Assembly: GCA_000752035.1 (NCBI GenBank)
Contig: CCFE01000018.1
Coordinates: 310,001-374,000 of the forward strand
Direction: 5' to 3'
From: Bacillus rubiinfantis
Lineage (GTDB): Bacteria; Bacillota; Bacilli; Bacillales; Cytobacillaceae
DNA: 64,000 bases
The notes under the pieces were generated by a model. That model saw only the letters and a list, made by a program, of their open reading frames with translations, did no database searches and had not been told where the DNA came from. Made by a program: the position numbers and the translations under genes. Below are positions 38,779 through 47,393 of this stretch, one piece after another (the first letter of the stretch is position 1; the number at the start of each line of letters is the position of its first letter).

Positions 38779-39554
38779 GTTATCAACGATTCGCCTACGT
38801 ATATGATGAATTGATGTCTGATGCCCCTTATCATGAATGGGTTCAATTTGTCAAAGAACAGGTTAATAGTTATTCCTGCTGCGAAAAAGATAACCTGACA
38901 TCCCCTCGTTTGCTTGATCTCGCCTGTGGCACGGGAGAATTATCGGTTCGTTTGGCAGCTGAAGGTTTTCAAGTAACGGGTGTTGATTTATCGGCTGACA
39001 TGTTAATGGTTGCCAAGCAAAAGGCTGAAGCTAATGGGCTTGAGATCCCGTTCTTTCAGCAGGATATGGCTGAGCTTGAAGGACTAGGGAAATTTGATAT
39101 TGCAGTAATCTTTTGTGACTCACTCAATTACCTAAAAACAGAACAGCAAGTAAAAGACACGTTTCATCATGTTGCAGAACATTTAACGGACAATGGATTA
39201 TTCCTTTTTGATGTACATTCTCTTTATAAAGTAACCGATGTTTTTCTCCGCGAAACGTTTGCCTTGAGTGATGATACGATATCCTATATTTGGAATAGTT
39301 TTCCAGGTCCTGATGATTATAGTGTAGAGCATGAGCTGAGTTTCTTTGTTCTTGATGAACACAGTGGTAAATATGACCGTATCGATGAACTTCATTATCA
39401 GCGTACATTTCCGATTGAACAATACTCTGCTTGGCTGGCACAAGCAGGCTTTAAACTATTAACGATTACTGCTGATTTTGATAACGGTGACCCCCGGCCG
39501 GACTCTGAAAGAATTTTATTTGTTGCCAGAAATATTAAAAAGCCATCTCTTTGA
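38775..39554 (+). CDS. yqeM: Class I SAM-dependent methyltransferase YqeM
   Basis: A 259-residue methyltransferase. SAM motif I LLDLACGTGELSVRLA is near residues 45-60, followed by VTGVDLSADML and the motif II stretch FDIAVIFCDSLNYL. The N-terminus SYQRFAYVYDELM and the EHELSFFVLDEHSGKYDR beta region fit the YqeM family. The substrate is unknown. It starts within the rsfS stop codon (ATGA), and its own stop is inside the terminator stem. Confidence 0.9.
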   Translation: MSYQRFAYVYDELMSDAPYHEWVQFVKEQVNSYSCCEKDNLTSPRLLDLACGTGELSVRLAAEGFQVTGVDLSADMLMVAKQKAEANGLEIPFFQQDMAELEGLGKFDIAVIFCDSLNYLKTEQQVKDTFHHVAEHLTDNGLFLFDVHSLYKVTDVFLRETFALSDDTISYIWNSFPGPDDYSVEHELSFFVLDEHSGKYDRIDELHYQRTFPIEQYSAWLAQAGFKLLTITADFDNGDPRPDSERILFVARNIKKPSL

Positions 39555-39573
39555 CTAAAAAGATGGCTTTTTG
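39537..39573. terminator. Terminator shared by yqeM and comER
   Basis: AAAAAGCCATCT (39537-39548) pairs perfectly with AGATGGCTTTTT (39561-39572). The A-run and T-run allow action in both directions between convergent genes. Confidence 0.9.
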
Positions 39574-39609
39574 ATAATTTTATGCAGGATTTTATCAATG
39601 TTAGTCGAA

Positions 39610-40434
39610 TTATAAGTTAGAGAGTTGCATATCGACTTTTTCAAGATCCTCTCGGAATTTCTCATGGGTAGCTTGGAATAAATGATTGAAAACATTTCCT
39701 AGTTCTTTCTCCAACACCTTTATGCCTTCTCCGGTAATCCCACCTTTTACACAAACTTTTTCCTGAAGTGATGGGAGCGTATAATGTCCTTGTTTTAATA
39801 ATTCACCTAGGCCTACAGTCATTTCGCTTGCTAATATTGTTGCTGTTTTTTCGTCAATATCTGTTTCTGAAACCGCGGCACTAATAAAGCGCTGTAGTAA
39901 ATAACTAAAGAACGCTGGACCGCAGCTGACAATATCAGAGGCGACCCTGGTAATTCTTTCTTCAATCAGGACGGGGACTGAGACTGTTTTCATCAACTTT
40001 TCAATTGACGTTTTCCACTGTTGGCTGCAATTTCCCCCGTAAGTAATTAAGGAAACACCTGCTAATGCTCTGTTTGTTATACTAGGAATCACTCTCGCAA
40101 CTGAGCACGGGGCCTTTGCCTCAATCTGATTAGTATTGATGGGACTGGTAATAGATACAAGACATTTTTCCTGAGTTAGAAAAGGCTTAATTTCATCAAT
40201 GACTTTAAATACATCTAATGGCTTAACACAAATATAAATTAAATCAGAAAAAGCAGCTACATCTACAGCATTTGCTCCGACTTGCAAATCTCCATATTCA
40301 TCTTTAAGTGCCAATGCTTTGGCAATCGTTCTATTTGTGACCATCATTGAAGAAGGGGATATAGCCTTTCCTTCCAATAATGCCTCCACTATAATTCTCC
40401 CCATGTTACCAGTACCGATGATCCCAATATTCAT
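39610..40434 (-). CDS. comER: ComER, pyrroline-5-carboxylate reductase-like protein
   Basis: A 274-residue member of the ProC family. MNIGIIGTGNMGRIIVEALL is the Rossmann NAD(P)-binding start, DLIYICVKPLD is the typical ProC strand, and GPAFFSYLLQRFISAA followed by VCVKGGITGEGIKVLE matches the ProC C-terminal signature in altered form. It is encoded divergently from comEA as in B. subtilis, where comER is not needed for DNA uptake and has been linked to sporulation and biofilm control. True P5C reductase activity is uncertain. Confidence 0.92.
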   Translation of the reverse strand: MNIGIIGTGNMGRIIVEALLEGKAISPSSMMVTNRTIAKALALKDEYGDLQVGANAVDVAAFSDLIYICVKPLDVFKVIDEIKPFLTQEKCLVSITSPINTNQIEAKAPCSVARVIPSITNRALAGVSLITYGGNCSQQWKTSIEKLMKTVSVPVLIEERITRVASDIVSCGPAFFSYLLQRFISAAVSETDIDEKTATILASEMTVGLGELLKQGHYTLPSLQEKVCVKGGITGEGIKVLEKELGNVFNHLFQATHEKFREDLEKVDMQLSNL

Positions 40435-40519
40435 ATTTCACCCTCCTTCGCATGCCAGTTTCTTTTATAACTTTATGATATTTATGAATGAAATATACCT
40501 TTTAGAAAGGATGAATCCT

Positions 40520-41167
40520 ATGAAGGAATGGCTGCTTAAATACAAGCTTCCTGTTGCTGCCGGGATAATATTGCTCATTGGCGGCAGCTATTTCTATGTT
40601 AACGAATATGAGCAAGACAACCCTATGTCAATAGCGCAAAATGAGTCTGAGCTTCAAACTTCTGCTGCTTCCGGACAGGAAAAAGTGGAGGAGAAAGACG
40701 AGGTAAAGCAGACTGAAACCATCATGGTAGATGTGAAAGGACAAATTAAACGTCCGGGAGTATATCAAGCTAGTAGTGGAGAGCGTGTGATTGATGTGAT
40801 TAATCGGGCAGGGGGAGTTACTGAGAAGGCTGATAAAACGCAGGTGAATTTTGCTGAACATGTTCAGGATGAGATGGTGATTTACATACCTGCTCAAGGT
40901 GAGGAGGGACTTGCTGCACCTAGTTCTCTTGGTGGAAATGAGGCGATAATGGGAGCGACAGCAAATCACCAAGGAAAGGTTAATCTTAATAAGGCAGACG
41001 AAACTGAATTGCAAAAGCTGCCAGGCATAGGCCCGGCAAAAGCAGCAGCCATTATTGAATACAGACAGTCTAATGGCGGCTTTAACACTGTGGAAGATTT
41101 AAAAAACGTCAGTGGAATTGGCGATAAAACTTTTGAAAAACTGCAGGATTTGGTAGATATTCGCTGA
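40520..41167 (+). CDS. comEA: Competence DNA receptor ComEA
   Basis: A 215-residue membrane-anchored DNA-binding protein of the transformation machinery. There is one transmembrane helix at about 8-27 (YKLPVAAGIILLIGGSYFYV), an acidic linker, an SLBB-like domain (VDVKGQIKRPGVYQASSGERVIDVI), and C-terminal helix-hairpin-helix motifs (VNLNKADETELQKLPGIGP, VEDLKNVSGIGDKTFEKL) that bind double-stranded DNA. The start is ATG 40520, eight bases after AAAGGA; the long upstream extension is a shadow of comER. comEB follows after 83 bp. Confidence 0.95.
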   Translation: MKEWLLKYKLPVAAGIILLIGGSYFYVNEYEQDNPMSIAQNESELQTSAASGQEKVEEKDEVKQTETIMVDVKGQIKRPGVYQASSGERVIDVINRAGGVTEKADKTQVNFAEHVQDEMVIYIPAQGEEGLAAPSSLGGNEAIMGATANHQGKVNLNKADETELQKLPGIGPAKAAAIIEYRQSNGGFNTVEDLKNVSGIGDKTFEKLQDLVDIR

Positions 41168-41250
41168 TACCTTTGCATTGACCATATAGGACAAGTACCT
41201 TTACACTAAGAGTAGTGAGAAATTGCATTAGTGGAAAGGATTGACAAGGT

Positions 41251-41724
41251 GTGGGAGAAAAAGTGAAGCGGATTTCGTGGGATCAATATTTTATGGCTCA
41301 AAGCCATTTACTCGCACTTAGAAGTACATGTACCAGGTTAATGGTGGGGGCGACGGTTGTAAGGGATAAACGAATCATCGCCGGCGGGTATAATGGCTCA
41401 ATTGCTGGGGGCGACCATTGTATTGATAAAGGATGCTATGTTATCGATAATCATTGTGTGAGAACTATTCATGCGGAGATGAATGCATTACTGCAATGTG
41501 CTAAATTTGGGGTTCCTACAGAAGGAGCCGAAGTATATGTTACCCATTTTCCCTGTTTACAATGCTGTAAGGCACTAATTCAAGCAGGGATTAAAACAGT
41601 TTATTATGCAAAAGATTATAAAAATCATCCTTATGCCATTGAACTATTTCACCAAGCAGGTGTTAAGCTTGAGAAGGTCGAGTTAATCGACAAGGTCATC
41701 GATTTTAACAACGTTGTCCAATGA
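41251..41724 (+). CDS. comEB: ComEB, dCMP deaminase family protein
   Basis: A 157-residue zinc-dependent deoxycytidylate deaminase. The zinc site is H74-A-E76 (IHAEMN) and PCLQCC (C102, C105), with the Glu as proton shuttle; NGSIAGGDHC is the nucleotide-binding part. GTG 41251 (AAAGGA ten bases upstream) or GTG 41263 (GGGAG upstream, matching the B. subtilis N-terminus) may be the start. It is shorter at the C-terminus than B. subtilis ComEB as I remember it (about 189 residues). Not needed for transformation in B. subtilis. Confidence 0.9.
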   Translation: MGEKVKRISWDQYFMAQSHLLALRSTCTRLMVGATVVRDKRIIAGGYNGSIAGGDHCIDKGCYVIDNHCVRTIHAEMNALLQCAKFGVPTEGAEVYVTHFPCLQCCKALIQAGIKTVYYAKDYKNHPYAIELFHQAGVKLEKVELIDKVIDFNNVVQ

Positions 41725-41796
41725 TCTATTGTCAAGCGCCGGTTTATCCCCGGCGCCTTCTAAGAATTAATATTAAAAAATGGAGAAGACATATCC

Positions 41797-44118
41797 ATGT
41801 ATGGAACTTGTTTATATTATGCGTTGGCATCACTGTTAGCGATTTTGGCGGTAATTCTTCATTTTCCTCTGTTTTTCTTTATATTGATTGTTTATTTCTT
41901 CTTACTATATCGCTACAAAGTCTTCAATCAAGAAAGAATGATAACTTTAATCGGCATCGCTACCATATTTATGATAAGTGGGGCACACGCTGTTGCTCAA
42001 AACGAAACTAAGCTTCCTCAATCAACAACCACATTTAGATTACAATTTCTACAGCCGCCCAAAATTGATGGAGACCTTTTTCAAATTGAAGTCAAAGAAA
42101 CAACCACTAAGGAAAAACTGTTATTGCGATACAGACTTCCCTCACAGGCTGAAAAGGAAAAGTTGGCACGAGGGGATTTCTTTCAGTCTGTTTGTACCGT
42201 AAGTGGTCGTTTAGAGAAGCCAAAGAGGGCTAGGAATCCTAATAGTTTTGATTATCACAAGTATTTATCAGGGAAAAAAATCTATTGGATTGTTGAAACG
42301 AAAACTGACCCATTGCAAAGTTGCCGACAACTAACACCCACCCCCTTGTCCATGTTAAAAAAAATCCGTTTTTCTGGGATTAATTATCTAGCTACTCATT
42401 TTCCTCCTGAAATTGCCTCACTATCAGCGGCGTTGCTCTTTGGAGATAGGGGCATGCTTGAACCTGAATTGTTGGGAGCCTATCAAAGTACTGGTATCGT
42501 TCATTTACTTGCCATTTCAGGCCTTCATGTCTCATTATTGACAGGAATGATTTTCTTTCTTGGAATTCGATGCGGGATAACAAGAGAAGTCATGACCAAT
42601 TTTTTATTGTTAGCCTTGCCTATATATGTCGTACTGGCTGGGGCATCGCCATCGGTTATTCGCGCTGCTTTAATGATCTTATTAATTTTGTTAGCGGTGA
42701 AATGGAAGGCGCAATTAAAGCTACTAGCTATTGATGCCGTTAGCATAGCGTTTATGGTATTTTTGCTGGTGTCTCCATTTACAGTTTTTGATGTTGGTTT
42801 TCAGTTATCCTTTTCAGTTAGTACAGCGATTATTTTAGCCTCACAAGCAATTTTAAAACACTATCAAGGAACAGTTCTAAAGCTGCTGGTAACTTCTATC
42901 ATTGCTCAATTAGCGGCCTTACCTTTTTTACTATATCACTTTTACGAAATGTCTATAATTGGCATATTTGCTAATATGTTTTATATTCCTTTATTTTCTT
43001 TTCTTTATCTACCAGGTCTATATATATTGTTTATCGTCCACTTATTGATAGGAATGACACCCAGTATTCTTATCGAATTTTTTTTAAGGATAATTAACGC
43101 CTCCAATCATCTGATACTCACCCTCGCGGAAATTCCTTTAGTTACATTCACTCCAGGAAGACCAGCGTTATTAGAGATTATCCTTTATTCGGCATTGATT
43201 GTCAGGATTTTTTATGTTTGGGAAAAACCGCGAAAAAAACTACTTTCACTTATACCAGTATTGTTGTGCTTAGTTACTTTTCAACCAATAGTTAATTGCC
43301 TGAATCCTTGTGGTGAAGTCACCGTTATTGATGTCGGGCAAGGGGAATGTATTTTTATCCAACTCCCTTTTGGAAAGGGGAATTATTTGATAGATACTGG
43401 TGGTACTGTTACTTTTTCAAAGGAACAATGGAGAATACGTTCTAAACCATACGAAGTTGGAAGAGATGTTGTATTGCCATTTTTGAAGAGTAAAGGGGTG
43501 CAAACTATTGATAAATTGATTTTAACGCATGGAGATATGGATCATATTGGTGGTGCGCTTGCAATTATCGACAGCTTACATGTAAACCAGCTTCTTCTTC
43601 CGTCTGTTGCGGATCCATCTGAAACAGAGAAAGGCGTGATCAGGCAAGCAAAAAAGAACAATATACAGGTCACCAGAGTGACAGAAGGTGTTAAATGGGA
43701 GTGTGCTGGCAATTTATTTTATATACTTGGCCCTGAACAAAATTTTTCGGGTGAGCGAAATAGCGGATCGATTGCTATGTATGCCAATGTAGGCGGACTT
43801 AGCTGGTTTTTCGGAGGAGACCTTGATCAAACTGGAGAAGAGAAGATTATAAAAAAGTACCCAAACCTTAAAGTTGATGTACTCAAAGCGGGACACCACG
43901 GCAGCAAAACCTCAACTTCAGAGGTGTTTATAAAGCAAGTAAAACCTAAAATTGTCCTTATATCTGCAGGTGAAAAAAATCGTTTTGGCCACCCACATCA
44001 AGAGGTGTTAAGACGTGTTGAAGAGGAGGATGCAAGAATTTATCGAACCGATTTACATGGGGCGATTACTTACCAATTTTTACGAGGGAAAGGAACCTTT
44101 TTCACCTTATTGCCATAA
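41797..44118 (+). CDS. comEC: Competence DNA channel ComEC/Rec2
   Basis: A 773-residue polytopic membrane protein that carries single-stranded DNA across the membrane. N-terminal helices (residues about 5-60) are followed by an OB-fold-like extracellular domain, then the competence domain with many helices (starting IASLSAALLFGDRG, GIVHLLAISGLHVSLLTG). The C-terminal part is a metallo-beta-lactamase-like domain with HGDMDHIGGAL and KAGHHGSKTSTS, which probably degrades the non-transported strand. ATG 41797 follows GGAGAAG. A G+C hairpin (41736-41756) lies between comEB and comEC. Confidence 0.95.
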   Translation: MYGTCLYYALASLLAILAVILHFPLFFFILIVYFFLLYRYKVFNQERMITLIGIATIFMISGAHAVAQNETKLPQSTTTFRLQFLQPPKIDGDLFQIEVKETTTKEKLLLRYRLPSQAEKEKLARGDFFQSVCTVSGRLEKPKRARNPNSFDYHKYLSGKKIYWIVETKTDPLQSCRQLTPTPLSMLKKIRFSGINYLATHFPPEIASLSAALLFGDRGMLEPELLGAYQSTGIVHLLAISGLHVSLLTGMIFFLGIRCGITREVMTNFLLLALPIYVVLAGASPSVIRAALMILLILLAVKWKAQLKLLAIDAVSIAFMVFLLVSPFTVFDVGFQLSFSVSTAIILASQAILKHYQGTVLKLLVTSIIAQLAALPFLLYHFYEMSIIGIFANMFYIPLFSFLYLPGLYILFIVHLLIGMTPSILIEFFLRIINASNHLILTLAEIPLVTFTPGRPALLEIILYSALIVRIFYVWEKPRKKLLSLIPVLLCLVTFQPIVNCLNPCGEVTVIDVGQGECIFIQLPFGKGNYLIDTGGTVTFSKEQWRIRSKPYEVGRDVVLPFLKSKGVQTIDKLILTHGDMDHIGGALAIIDSLHVNQLLLPSVADPSETEKGVIRQAKKNNIQVTRVTEGVKWECAGNLFYILGPEQNFSGERNSGSIAMYANVGGLSWFFGGDLDQTGEEKIIKKYPNLKVDVLKAGHHGSKTSTSEVFIKQVKPKIVLISAGEKNRFGHPHQEVLRRVEEEDARIYRTDLHGAITYQFLRGKGTFFTLLP

Positions 44119-44134
44119 TATATGGTACAGCAAA

Positions 44135-44166
44135 CAAAGAAAAAGAGACCGTGTTAAACAGTCCCT
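44135..44166 (-). terminator. Terminator of yqzM (minus strand)
   Basis: On the minus strand GGGACTG pairs with CGGTCTC (two G-U pairs), followed by TTTTTCTTTG. Located at the comEC/yqzM convergence. Confidence 0.65.
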
Positions 44167-44190
44167 TAGTTAGAGCTATGTAGCTAATTA

Positions 44191-44325
44191 TTACGAACCA
44201 ATTAACTTTATCACTGTGGCAATGATAAACATAGTTGCAAAAAAACCAAAAGATACGATAAATCCAACCCCAGAATCTACTGCATCGTTTCGCATACTTT
44301 GCGGATTCTTTTCAAATTCGTTCAC
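44191..44325 (-). CDS. yqzM: YqzM family small membrane protein
   Basis: A 44-residue protein: NEFEKNPQSMRNDAVDSG, then a hydrophobic helix (VGFIVSFGFFATMFIIATVI) and a short end. This fits YqzM, which lies between comEC and holA in B. subtilis and has the same size. The start is GTG 44325 (complement) with GGAGGGG upstream; the longer frame adds 29 unlikely residues. Function unknown; a single-pass membrane protein. Confidence 0.9.
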   Translation of the reverse strand: MNEFEKNPQSMRNDAVDSGVGFIVSFGFFATMFIIATVIKLIGS

Positions 44326-44525
44326 ATCTACCCCTCCTATTTCAACAATAAGTATAAGCGATTTAACATAAAAAATCCAGCGTGCATTAAGATGACTTTC
44401 CTCTGCTGACAAGAGTTGTCATTATAGCTTCATATCAATGTGGTCACAATATGTTTACAACAATATGAGTTCCGCTTTGTAATAACAGATCCTAGGGCTG
44501 TTATTACCGGCGTTCACTATAGATC

Positions 44526-44562
44526 GGGAATTGGCTGCGTTGCTCTAGCTAATTCCCTTTTA
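44526..44562 (+). terminator. Orphan terminator-like hairpin upstream of holA
   Basis: A 10-bp stem with one G-U pair and a T-run (TTTTAC). No gene upstream on this strand explains it except comEC, 400 bp away. Confidence 0.6.
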
Positions 44563-44604
44563 CAATTGCTGTTAATAATCAAGTATGGAAGTTTCACTTT
44601 ATCC

Positions 44605-44633
44605 TTGTCAAATCGCCTATGCTTCATTACGAT
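44605..44633 (+). promoter_or_regulatory. Promoter of holA
   Basis: TTGTCA (44605-44610), a 17-bp spacer, TACGAT (44628-44633). Confidence 0.65.
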
Positions 44634-44665
44634 AATATAGAGAGAACTGAAGGGGAGCACTGAAA

Positions 44666-45682
44666 ATGGTATTTGAAGCATGGAAAAAAATTCAACAACA
44701 GGAGATTGCTCCTATTTATTTAATATATGGGACAGAAGCATTTTTAATCAATGAAACAAAAAATATCCTTCTAAAGGAATTATTAACAGAGGAAGAAACC
44801 GATTTTAATTTTGCTGTTTATGATTTAGAGGAAACACCAATTGAAATGGCGATAGAAGATGCTGAAACCTTTCCTTTTTTTGGTGAAAGAAAATTGCTAT
44901 TTTTACATAACCCAGCTTTTTTAACAGCGGAGAAATCAAAGGATAAAGTTGAACATAATTTATCTAGATTTGAGGCGTATATACAACAGCCAGCTCCATA
45001 TACAGTCATGGTAATTGCGGCACCCTATGAAAAATTAGATGAAAGAAAAAAAATTACTAAAGAGCTTAAACGACGGGCGGAAATCATAGAAGCGAAAAAA
45101 TTAAATGAACGAGAGTTAACCAATTGGATAAAGGCACAAGTGCGTTCACGTGGATTTGCAATTGATGAACATGCCTGTGAGCGGCTGCTAGCACTTGTTG
45201 GGACAAACATGTTTATGATTGTAAGTGAACTTGATAAGATTTGTTTATATGCGGCAGGCCAAGGAAACATAACGGTTCATTTAGTAGAGGAATTGGTGGC
45301 AAAATCACTGGAGCAAAATATTTTCACCTTAATTGAGAAAGTTGTCCAGCGCCGATTAGAAGACGCTTTAAGGATTTACTATGATTTGTTAAAACAAAAT
45401 GAAGAGCCCATCAAGATCTTAGCCTTGCTCGCAGGCCAATTTCGCTTAATTTATCAGGTAAAAGAGCTTTCACGCAAAGGCTACGGCCAACAGCAAATAG
45501 CCAGCTACTTAAAAACTCATCCATTTCGGGTAAAGCTTGCTCTCGGTCAAGCTGGTAAATTTACCGATGAAGAATTACTCCGGATAATGAATTTGCTGGC
45601 GGAGGCAGATTATCAAATGAAGACTGGTGGAATGAATAAATCTTTATTGATAGAACTATTTTTATTCCGCCTAAAAAAATAA
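44666..45682 (+). CDS. holA: DNA polymerase III subunit delta
   Basis: A 338-residue clamp-loader subunit that opens the sliding clamp. The N-terminal AAA+-like domain begins with IAPIYLIYGTEAFLINETKNIL, where the P-loop is degenerate as usual for delta. KKLNERELTNWIKAQVRSRG is in the lid region and ILALLAGQFRLIYQVKELSRKG in the C-terminal collar domain. ATG 44666 follows GAAGGGGAG. Position between comEC/yqzM and rpsT matches B. subtilis (yqeN). Confident. Confidence 0.95.
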   Translation: MVFEAWKKIQQQEIAPIYLIYGTEAFLINETKNILLKELLTEEETDFNFAVYDLEETPIEMAIEDAETFPFFGERKLLFLHNPAFLTAEKSKDKVEHNLSRFEAYIQQPAPYTVMVIAAPYEKLDERKKITKELKRRAEIIEAKKLNERELTNWIKAQVRSRGFAIDEHACERLLALVGTNMFMIVSELDKICLYAAGQGNITVHLVEELVAKSLEQNIFTLIEKVVQRRLEDALRIYYDLLKQNEEPIKILALLAGQFRLIYQVKELSRKGYGQQQIASYLKTHPFRVKLALGQAGKFTDEELLRIMNLLAEADYQMKTGGMNKSLLIELFLFRLKK

Positions 45683-45708
45683 ACGATTCCGTATCGGAAT
45701 CGTTTTTT
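45681..45708. terminator. Bidirectional terminator of holA and rpsT
   Basis: AAACGATTCCG (45681-45691) and CGGAATCGTTT (45695-45705) form a perfect stem around TAT, with an A-run before and a T-run after. Confidence 0.92.
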
Positions 45709-45727
45709 GTGCATTAAGCCTCATCAA

Positions 45728-45988
45728 TTATAAGCTGTTGATTTTTTGCATTAGACGAGATTTTTTGCGGGCAGCAGCATTTTTGTGGATTAACCCTTTT
45801 GCAGCAGCCTTGTCTAGTTTACTTGCAGCAGCAACTAGTGCTTCTTTTGCAGCAGCAGCATCGTTAAGAGTAACAGCAGCTTCGACTTTTTTCACAGCTG
45901 TACGCATTGCTGATTTTGTCATAGTATTTTGAGCATTACGAGCTTCGCTAGTTTTAACGCGCTTAATAGCAGATTTAATATTAGGCAT
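45728..45988 (-). CDS. rpsT: 30S ribosomal protein S20
   Basis: An 86-residue, Ala/Lys-rich helical protein: MPNIKSAIKRVKTSEARNAQ at the start and LIHKNAAARKKSRLMQKINSL at the end are the S20 hallmarks. It binds 16S rRNA in the 30S body. ATG 45988 (complement) has CAGGAGGTG upstream; a longer frame from 46039 is not credible. Alone on the minus strand, divergent from gpr. Confidence 0.98.
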   Translation of the reverse strand: MPNIKSAIKRVKTSEARNAQNTMTKSAMRTAVKKVEAAVTLNDAAAAKEALVAAASKLDKAAAKGLIHKNAAARKKSRLMQKINSL

Positions 45989-46048
45989 TACATTCACCTC
46001 CTGTAAAGAATCGAGACTATATGAACTCGACTTACACATTCATAAACG

Positions 46049-46077
46049 ATAATTCACAACAAAAGATATTTTATCAA
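46049..46077 (-). promoter_or_regulatory. Promoter of rpsT
   Basis: On the minus strand TTGATA (46077-46072), 17 bp, AATTAT (46054-46049). The -10 is not strong. Confidence 0.55.
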
Positions 46078-46126
46078 ACGGCAACCTATATTGCAATATA
46101 GAATTGTGTTTGTTATGTGTTAACTT

Positions 46127-46156
46127 GCATGTTTTGCGTAAAACAGGGCAAAAATA
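46127..46156 (+). promoter_or_regulatory. Forespore-type (SigF/SigG) promoter of gpr
   Basis: GCATG (46127-46131) and GGCAAAAATA (46147-46156) at 15-bp spacing. This resembles forespore promoters and gpr is known to be transcribed by SigF and SigG. Confidence 0.6.
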
Positions 46157-46189
46157 GCAATAGTTTCTATCGTAATAGGAGTGAGTTAG

Positions 46190-47308
46190 ATGAAGGAATC
46201 TCTAGATTTAAGCAAATACTCAATCCGAACGGACTTGGCTATAGAAGCAAGAGAAATGGTGCTTGCCCAAAGTTCGGTCGAAGAAGAAGAAAATCTTTCG
46301 CAAATTGAAGGGGTGATTATAAAAGAAAAGGAAGTTGATGATATAAAAGTTTCATTGGTGGAGGTGACAAAACAAGGAGAAGAGCAGCTTGGTAAAAAAG
46401 CAGGGCGGTATCTAACCTTGGAAGTACAAGGCATTCGTCAACAAGATACCGATATCCAGAAAAAAACAGCTGATATTTTTGCACGGGAATTCTCTCATTT
46501 TTTAACTAGTATCGGTATTAAGAAAGGCGATTCCTGCTTGGTTGTAGGACTAGGTAATTGGAATGTAACACCCGATGCGCTTGGGCCAATGGTATGTGAA
46601 AACTTGCTAGTAACTCGTCATTTATTTCAACTTCAACCCGAGAATATCGAAGAGGGCTACCGTTCTGTAAGTGCCTTGGCTCCTGGTGTTATGGGACTTA
46701 CTGGTATCGAGACAAGCGATATTATTTTTGGCGTTGTTGAGAAAACAAAACCTGATTTCGTTATTGCTATAGATGCACTGGCGTCGAGATCGATTGAAAG
46801 GGTTAATTCAACGATTCAAATCTCTGATACGGGGATTCATCCTGGTTCTGGAGTAGGAAATAAACGAAAGGAACTAAGTAAGGATACACTTGGAGTCCCT
46901 GTCATTGCCATTGGTGTTCCAACTGTTGTCGATGCTGTTTCCATAACAAGTGATACGATTGATTTTATCCTCAAGCATTTTGGTAAAGAGCTAAAAGAAG
47001 GGAATCGTCCTTCAAGAGCACTTGCACCTGCAGGGATGAGTTTCGGTGAGCGCCGTAAACTGACAGACGAGGATTTGCCGGATGAGCAGCATCGTAAAAC
47101 ATTTCTTGGTATTATTGGTACGTTGGCAGACGATGAAAAAAGAAAACTAATTTATGAAGTCTTATCTCCGCTGGGTCATAATCTAATGGTTACACCTAAA
47201 GAAGTGGATGTTTTTATTGAGGATATGGCCAATTTACTTGCTAATGGGTTAAATGCTTCTCTTCATAGTACAATTGATCAGGAAAATGCAGGCTTTTATA
47301 CGAAATAG
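46190..47308 (+). CDS. gpr: Germination protease GPR
   Basis: A 372-residue A25-family protease that degrades small acid-soluble spore proteins when spores germinate. It is made as a zymogen; the N-terminus MKESLDLSKYSIRTDLAIEAREM includes the propeptide that is cut during spore development. Conserved stretches are VVGLGNWNVTPDALGP and FVIAIDALASRSIERVNSTIQISDTGIHPGSGVGNKR, which hold the Asp residues thought to be catalytic. ATG 46190 follows AGGAGTGAG. Upstream there is a forespore-type promoter; spoIIP follows. Confidence 0.96.
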   Translation: MKESLDLSKYSIRTDLAIEAREMVLAQSSVEEEENLSQIEGVIIKEKEVDDIKVSLVEVTKQGEEQLGKKAGRYLTLEVQGIRQQDTDIQKKTADIFAREFSHFLTSIGIKKGDSCLVVGLGNWNVTPDALGPMVCENLLVTRHLFQLQPENIEEGYRSVSALAPGVMGLTGIETSDIIFGVVEKTKPDFVIAIDALASRSIERVNSTIQISDTGIHPGSGVGNKRKELSKDTLGVPVIAIGVPTVVDAVSITSDTIDFILKHFGKELKEGNRPSRALAPAGMSFGERRKLTDEDLPDEQHRKTFLGIIGTLADDEKRKLIYEVLSPLGHNLMVTPKEVDVFIEDMANLLANGLNASLHSTIDQENAGFYTK

Positions 47309-47393
47309 TTTCTATCACTAACAAAAATTAATGGTTCTACTAACTCTAGCAAAGTCATAGGATTTACTAGAATCCGTTTTGCGAGGTGGAACC

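Larger units (their letters stand above)
44326..44665. other. Gene-free stretch with inverted repeats between yqzM and holA
   Basis: No gene is supported here. GTAATAACAG (44479-44488) and CTGTTATTAC (44498-44507) form a perfect 10-bp inverted repeat around ATCCTAGGG. Then GGGAATTGGC (44526-44535) pairs with GCTAATTCCC (44548-44557) and TTTT follows, like an intrinsic terminator on the + strand. The two repeats may belong to a short unannotated transcript. The holA promoter lies further on at 44605. Confidence 0.55.
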
